A stretch of 9,946 bases of DNA, taken from positions 1 to 9,946 of the forward strand of contig JAUXIU010000024.1 of NCBI GenBank assembly GCA_030620895.1. The letters are read 5' to 3'. This document shows, in pieces, positions 7,242 through 9,946 of this stretch (position 1 is its first letter; the number at the start of each line of letters is the position of its first letter). A model generated the notes under the pieces. The model was given only the letters and a program-made list of their open reading frames with translations, had not been told where the DNA came from and did not search any database. Both the position numbers and the translations under genes were made by a program. This DNA comes from Deltaproteobacteria bacterium. GTDB taxonomy: Bacteria > Desulfobacterota > GWC2-55-46 > S146-70 > JAUXIU01.

Positions 7242-7294
7242 AGGATAGAACCGGTGATAGGGATTAGATGAATACTGGCCCTTCTTATCGTATC

Positions 7295-8917
7295 TTATCT
7301 TGCAGACTTATGAATATAATACTGTTGTCCAATCTGAAGGATATTATTCACCAGCCAGTAAAGTACAAGACCAGTCGGGAAGTTCAAGAACATAAATGTG
7401 AAGATTATAGGCATGAACATCATCATTTTTGCCTGTGCGGGGTCCATTGCGGTAGGGGTCATCTTCTGTTGAATCACCATAGTCGCCCCCATTAGTAATG
7501 GAAGGGGACCGAATGGCGAGCCACCTAACATGGGTAACGCCTCCGGGAGCCTAAGAAGTGTATCTGCTGCAGAAAGGTCCTTTATCCAAAGCATGAACGG
7601 TGCATGTCTCAATTCAATGGCCACATAAAGGACCTCATATAGGGCAATGAAGACAGGTATCTGGAGAACCATCGGCAGACATCCACCGAGGGGGTTTATC
7701 TTTTGTCTCTTGTAGAGTTCCATGAGTTCCTTATTCATCTTCTGCTTATCACCCTTGTACTTCTCTTTTAAGACAGCCATCTGTGGCTGGATCTTCTGCA
7801 TATCCCTCATGGACTTGAGACTGTGTTTTGTAAGGGGATAAAAGGCAATCTTTATTACCACCGTCAGAAGGATTATCGCAAGGCCATAATTTGGTATAAA
7901 CCTGTAGAAGAATGTTAATACTACAAGCATTGGGCTTGCCATAAATCCAAACTTTCCAAACTCTATGGACCGTTCAAGGTTCAGGCTATAAGTCTTCAAA
8001 CGATTATATTCCTTCGGTCCTATATATGCCTTGTATTTAAAAAGGTAACTTGCCGACGGTGAAAGATCAACAGGGAGGAAAAGGTTTGCCCTTATCACAT
8101 CATTCTCTAAGGGTCTTGAAGACCATTCGATATCCCCGTCAGTTGAAGGAATTAAGGCAGTTAGAAAGTATTTATCCTCAACCCCTATCCACTGAGGTCT
8201 GCCCTTATGTATCTCTTCCTCCTCATCAGCATCAATCCTCTCTATACCACCTGCCTCATATTTGACGGTACCCCTGTTATATGCTGCAGACGCCTTTCCT
8301 TTTAGGGCGGGCGAATAGGTAGCGAGATCGGTTGTAATCTTCTCTCTTACGGACTTACCGGTTTCATTGTAGATAATGACCTCGCCCTTGACCATATAGG
8401 TTGAGCCTGAAAATGTATAACGCTTTTCTATCTTCAATCCTTCAGGGGATACCCATACCATGGAAAGGGTTGAGCTTTGTGCAGGCGATAGCTTTAAGGC
8501 CCTTTGAGATGTCTTAAAGTTTAAGATCCTCTTCCTGCCTTCACTCAAAAGACCCGTACCAAAGGAATAGTCCCTGTCGATAGATGGGGCCATATCCACA
8601 TTAGGAGATTCAGGGTCGAGTTTTGTGCCATAGCCTTTAAGGACCCAGCTCTTTATACCACCGCCTATGGATGAAAATGTCGCCCTGTATAGCGGTGTCT
8701 CTACCGTTACCAGTTCTTCCTCCATAGGCACCAACTCCCTCTCCGTCGGGACAACAACCGCTTCAGGGGCCTTTTTATAGGTATCTTTAATCGAGACAGG
8801 TACCTCTTTTACTGCCTTCTCTTCTTGCTGTGGGTAAAGCTTTTTCATAAGATACGGATATGAAAATAGAACAGCCACAGAAAGGATTATGGCCAATATA
8901 AGTCTACTCTGTTCCAT
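7295..8917 (-). CDS. yidC: Membrane protein insertase YidC (Oxa1 family)
   Basis: YidC inserts and folds inner-membrane proteins, alone or with SecYEG. The 540-residue Gram-negative form is complete. TM1 spans about 5-24. A periplasmic domain follows to about residue 320, with its conserved start [17 protein letters not shown] (75-91). The Oxa1 core with the remaining membrane segments occupies about 325-535. Core motifs are FYPLTKHS (359-366), NPLGGCLPM (408-416) and FPTGLVLYW (513-521). The positively charged groove residue, Arg in E. coli, appears to be Lys356 here ([11 protein letters not shown]). The ATG start lies inside yidD with a 14-base overlap, and no strong ribosome site is visible, so translational coupling is likely. 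The C-terminus is short (HKSAR), without a long basic tail. Confidence 0.97.
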   Translation of the reverse strand: MEQSRLILAIILSVAVLFSYPYLMKKLYPQQEEKAVKEVPVSIKDTYKKAPEAVVVPTERELVPMEEELVTVETPLYRATFSSIGGGIKSWVLKGYGTKLDPESPNVDMAPSIDRDYSFGTGLLSEGRKRILNFKTSQRALKLSPAQSSTLSMVWVSPEGLKIEKRYTFSGSTYMVKGEVIIYNETGKSVREKITTDLATYSPALKGKASAAYNRGTVKYEAGGIERIDADEEEEIHKGRPQWIGVEDKYFLTALIPSTDGDIEWSSRPLENDVIRANLFLPVDLSPSASYLFKYKAYIGPKEYNRLKTYSLNLERSIEFGKFGFMASPMLVVLTFFYRFIPNYGLAIILLTVVIKIAFYPLTKHSLKSMRDMQKIQPQMAVLKEKYKGDKQKMNKELMELYKRQKINPLGGCLPMVLQIPVFIALYEVLYVAIELRHAPFMLWIKDLSAADTLLRLPEALPMLGGSPFGPLPLLMGATMVIQQKMTPTAMDPAQAKMMMFMPIIFTFMFLNFPTGLVLYWLVNNILQIGQQYYIHKSAR

Positions 8918-9161
8918 CTGTATTTTCTATTGCACCTTTTCTGTATCCCGCTAAAGGCACAGGGTCGTACCCACCGGGATGAAATGGATGACACTTAAGC
9001 AATCTCTTCACAGTAAAAAAAATGCCCCTGCAAACCCCATGGTCTTCAATGGCAGTATGGGCGTAGCTTGAGCAATTGGGGTAAAATCTGCATGAAGGCG
9101 GCAACAACGGCGATATGAGATACTGGTAAAGACGAACACTTCCTGTTAAAAGCCTGATCAT
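8904..9161 (-). CDS. yidD: Membrane protein insertion efficiency factor YidD
   Basis: YidD is a small inner-membrane-associated protein that assists YidC-dependent insertion. This 85-residue copy has the family hallmarks: [14 protein letters not shown] (21-34), the AI..HG segment (37-42), and [17 protein letters not shown] (53-69), with conserved Cys24, Cys30 and Cys57. An amphipathic N-terminal helix (about 1-19) precedes them. The start ATG shares four bases (ATGA) with the rnpA stop, with AAAGGGG just upstream. The last 14 bases overlap yidC. Both overlaps point to coupled translation. Confidence 0.95.
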   Translation of the reverse strand: MIRLLTGSVRLYQYLISPLLPPSCRFYPNCSSYAHTAIEDHGVCRGIFFTVKRLLKCHPFHPGGYDPVPLAGYRKGAIENTDGTE

Positions 9162-9505
9162 AACCCCTTTAAAAACCCCCTAAGCTCTTCTTCGACCTCG
9201 ACGAATCTTTCAAGGGAAACACCGTACTTTGCTGAGATAACGATATCGGACGAATGAGGGAAGATTTCCTTATTCAACCTGAAAAACTCTCTTAGAAGCC
9301 TCTTTATCCTGTTGCGTTTAACAGCACTACCAACCTTTGTACTAACCGAGATGCCCAGTCTGGTAATTTCAAGTCCGTTGGGCCTGATGTATAGGATAAA
9401 ATTTTTTGTAAGATGTCTACTTCCTTCCTTTCTGGTTGCAAGAAACTCCTTGTTTTTCTGGAGTCTTTCCTTCTTTGTGAAGGAAGTATTATACTGGGTG
9501 CGCAT
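9158..9505 (-). CDS. rnpA: Ribonuclease P protein component
   Basis: This is the basic protein subunit that binds RNase P RNA and the 5' leader of precursor tRNA. At 115 residues it has normal length. The family signature [11 protein letters not shown] (63-73) is intact, as is the N-terminal [13 protein letters not shown] (9-21) and the [16 protein letters not shown] strand-helix region (50-65). The ATG at 9505 gives the expected N-terminus but has no clear ribosome site. It begins 28 bases after rpmH and ends in a 4-base overlap with yidD. Most likely transcribed with rpmH. Confidence 0.95.
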   Translation of the reverse strand: MRTQYNTSFTKKERLQKNKEFLATRKEGSRHLTKNFILYIRPNGLEITRLGISVSTKVGSAVKRNRIKRLLREFFRLNKEIFPHSSDIVISAKYGVSLERFVEVEEELRGFLKGL

Positions 9506-9533
9506 TTATTTATGACGTTGTATAGAGACATGA

Positions 9534-9689
9534 CTACTTGTTTGTACTTACCGTTACCGCAAGGCGCTTCCGTCCCTTAGCCCTCCTGCGCTTGATAACA
9601 TTTCTCCCCCCCGTTGTCTCCATCCTCACAAGAAAACCATGTGTGCGCTTTCTGCTCTTATTGCTTGGATTATATGTAGGTTTGCCCAT
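9534..9689 (-). CDS. rpmH: 50S ribosomal protein L34
   Basis: Translation from ATG 9689 gives a 51-residue, strongly basic protein with the L34 pattern: [20 protein letters not shown] (4-23), [17 protein letters not shown] (27-43), and a short TVSTNK tail. Typical L34 proteins are 44-47 residues; the extra residues are at both ends (MGK at the start, VTVSTNK at the end). A ribosome site AAGGGGTGG (9696-9704 on the minus strand) lies 6 bases upstream. It is the first gene of the rpmH-rnpA-yidD-yidC-mnmE block and has a strong promoter before it. Confidence 0.96.
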   Translation of the reverse strand: MGKPTYNPSNKSRKRTHGFLVRMETTGGRNVIKRRRAKGRKRLAVTVSTNK

Positions 9690-9720
9690 TGTCTTCCACC
9701 CCTTGATGATTTAATCATTT

Positions 9721-9749
9721 ATAGTAATCATATATATATATAATGTCAA
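9721..9749 (-). promoter_or_regulatory. Sigma-70-type promoter of the rpmH block
   Basis: On the minus strand a perfect TTGACA (9744-9749) is followed after exactly 17 bases by TACTAT (9721-9726), a 4/6 match. The spacer is almost pure alternating T-A. Transcription should start near 9714, about 25 bases before the rpmH ATG. The strength suits a ribosomal protein gene, and the downstream gene spacing suggests it drives the block through mnmE. Confidence 0.65.
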
Positions 9750-9795
9750 TAGCAAACTAGGTGCGGTGATGTAAAATATCTTGTGTAAAAACAGA

Positions 9796-9842
9796 AGAGG
9801 TGCCATATTTCTATTACCAACTAAAAGAAAGGAGGCACCTCT
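9796..9842 (+). promoter_or_regulatory. Nine-base inverted repeat over the translation start region
   Basis: AGAGGTGCC (9796-9804) and GGCACCTCT (9834-9842) are perfect reverse complements with a 29-base loop. The right arm takes in the last two bases of the Shine-Dalgarno GGAGG (9831-9835) and all but one base of the gap before ATG 9844. If the mRNA folds, ribosome access would be reduced. It could instead be a DNA operator. Confidence 0.4.
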
Positions 9843-9843
9843 A

Positions 9844-9946
9844 ATGTGTATGCACGAAGCAACCGTAAAGAATATTAGCAGAGCTGTAAGAGAGATTCAA
9901 GCATTTGATTTGGAAGTGTCAAGGCAAATAAGGATTGTCCATGTCA
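9844..9946 (+). CDS. N-terminal fragment of a possible HypA-like hydrogenase maturation protein
   Basis: Thirty-four codons are open to the window edge, so the gene is 3'-truncated. The start ATG is 8 bases after GGAGG. A second ATG at 9850 would give MHEATVKNI, and the first gives MCMHEATVKNI. An N-terminal Met-His-Glu followed by an amphipathic helix and then a strand (RQIRIVHV, 27-34) is the opening pattern of HypA, the nickel chaperone for [NiFe] hydrogenase and urease, where the first His binds Ni. HypA normally starts directly with MHE, so the second ATG could be the true start or the first two residues could be extra. The diagnostic zinc-binding CxxC pairs lie outside the window, so the call is tentative. 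Confidence 0.4.
   Translation, partial: MCMHEATVKNISRAVREIQAFDLEVSRQIRIVHV

Noticed and set aside
9783..9791. Near match to a DnaA box (TGTGTAAAA)
   Set aside because: It has a mismatch in the core, stands alone, and there is no dnaA gene or box cluster nearby.

Overview
The window looks like chromosomal DNA of a diderm (Gram-negative-type) bacterium. YidC carries the long N-terminal periplasmic domain of Gram-negative homologues, and CapA has a signal peptide. The block rpmH-rnpA-yidD-yidC-mnmE is a core bacterial gene order. A deep-branching lineage such as Desulfobacterota or Nitrospirota would fit, but this is an impression from the protein sequences, not a placement.

Layout, left to right. 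(1) Positions 1-77 hold a short repeat-like tail. (2) A CPA1-type cation/proton antiporter with a C-terminal TrkA-like nucleotide-binding region lies on the minus strand (78-1928, TTG start). (3) A 289-base gap without a convincing gene follows. (4) Two plus-strand genes come next: an exported CapA-like metallophosphatase (2218-3420) and a subtilisin-family peptidase without a signal peptide that resembles intracellular subtilisins (3473-4435). (5) A hairpin and a repeat-like tail (4469-4520) precede a good sigma-70-type promoter. (6) That promoter reads into class I fructose-1,6-bisphosphatase (4575-5561) and an unrecognised 82-residue protein (5588-5836). (7) Facing these, on the minus strand, is mnmE-yidC-yidD-rnpA-rpmH (5850-9689), with a TTGACA-17-TACTAT promoter in front of rpmH. 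(8) A divergent gene begins at 9844 and runs off the window; its first residues suggest HypA, the hydrogenase nickel-insertion protein.

How the genes work together. The minus-strand block makes ribosomal protein L34, the RNase P protein, the YidD/YidC membrane-insertion pair and the tRNA-wobble-modifying GTPase MnmE. Three of its junctions are overlapping or tight, so it probably forms one transcription unit led by the rpmH promoter. Fructose-1,6-bisphosphatase serves gluconeogenesis or CO2 fixation; the small protein behind it is probably co-transcribed. The CapA/peptidase pair reads as an accessory insertion between housekeeping genes. It has short G-rich repeat-like strings on both sides and no capB or capC nearby.

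I saw no rRNA, tRNA, CRISPR array, complete insertion sequence or replication origin. The least explained items are the CapA/intracellular-subtilisin pair with its flanking repeats, the small protein after fbp, and the structured leader in front of the HypA-like gene. Nothing here is clearly a new system. All calls come from reading the sequence; no database was searched.
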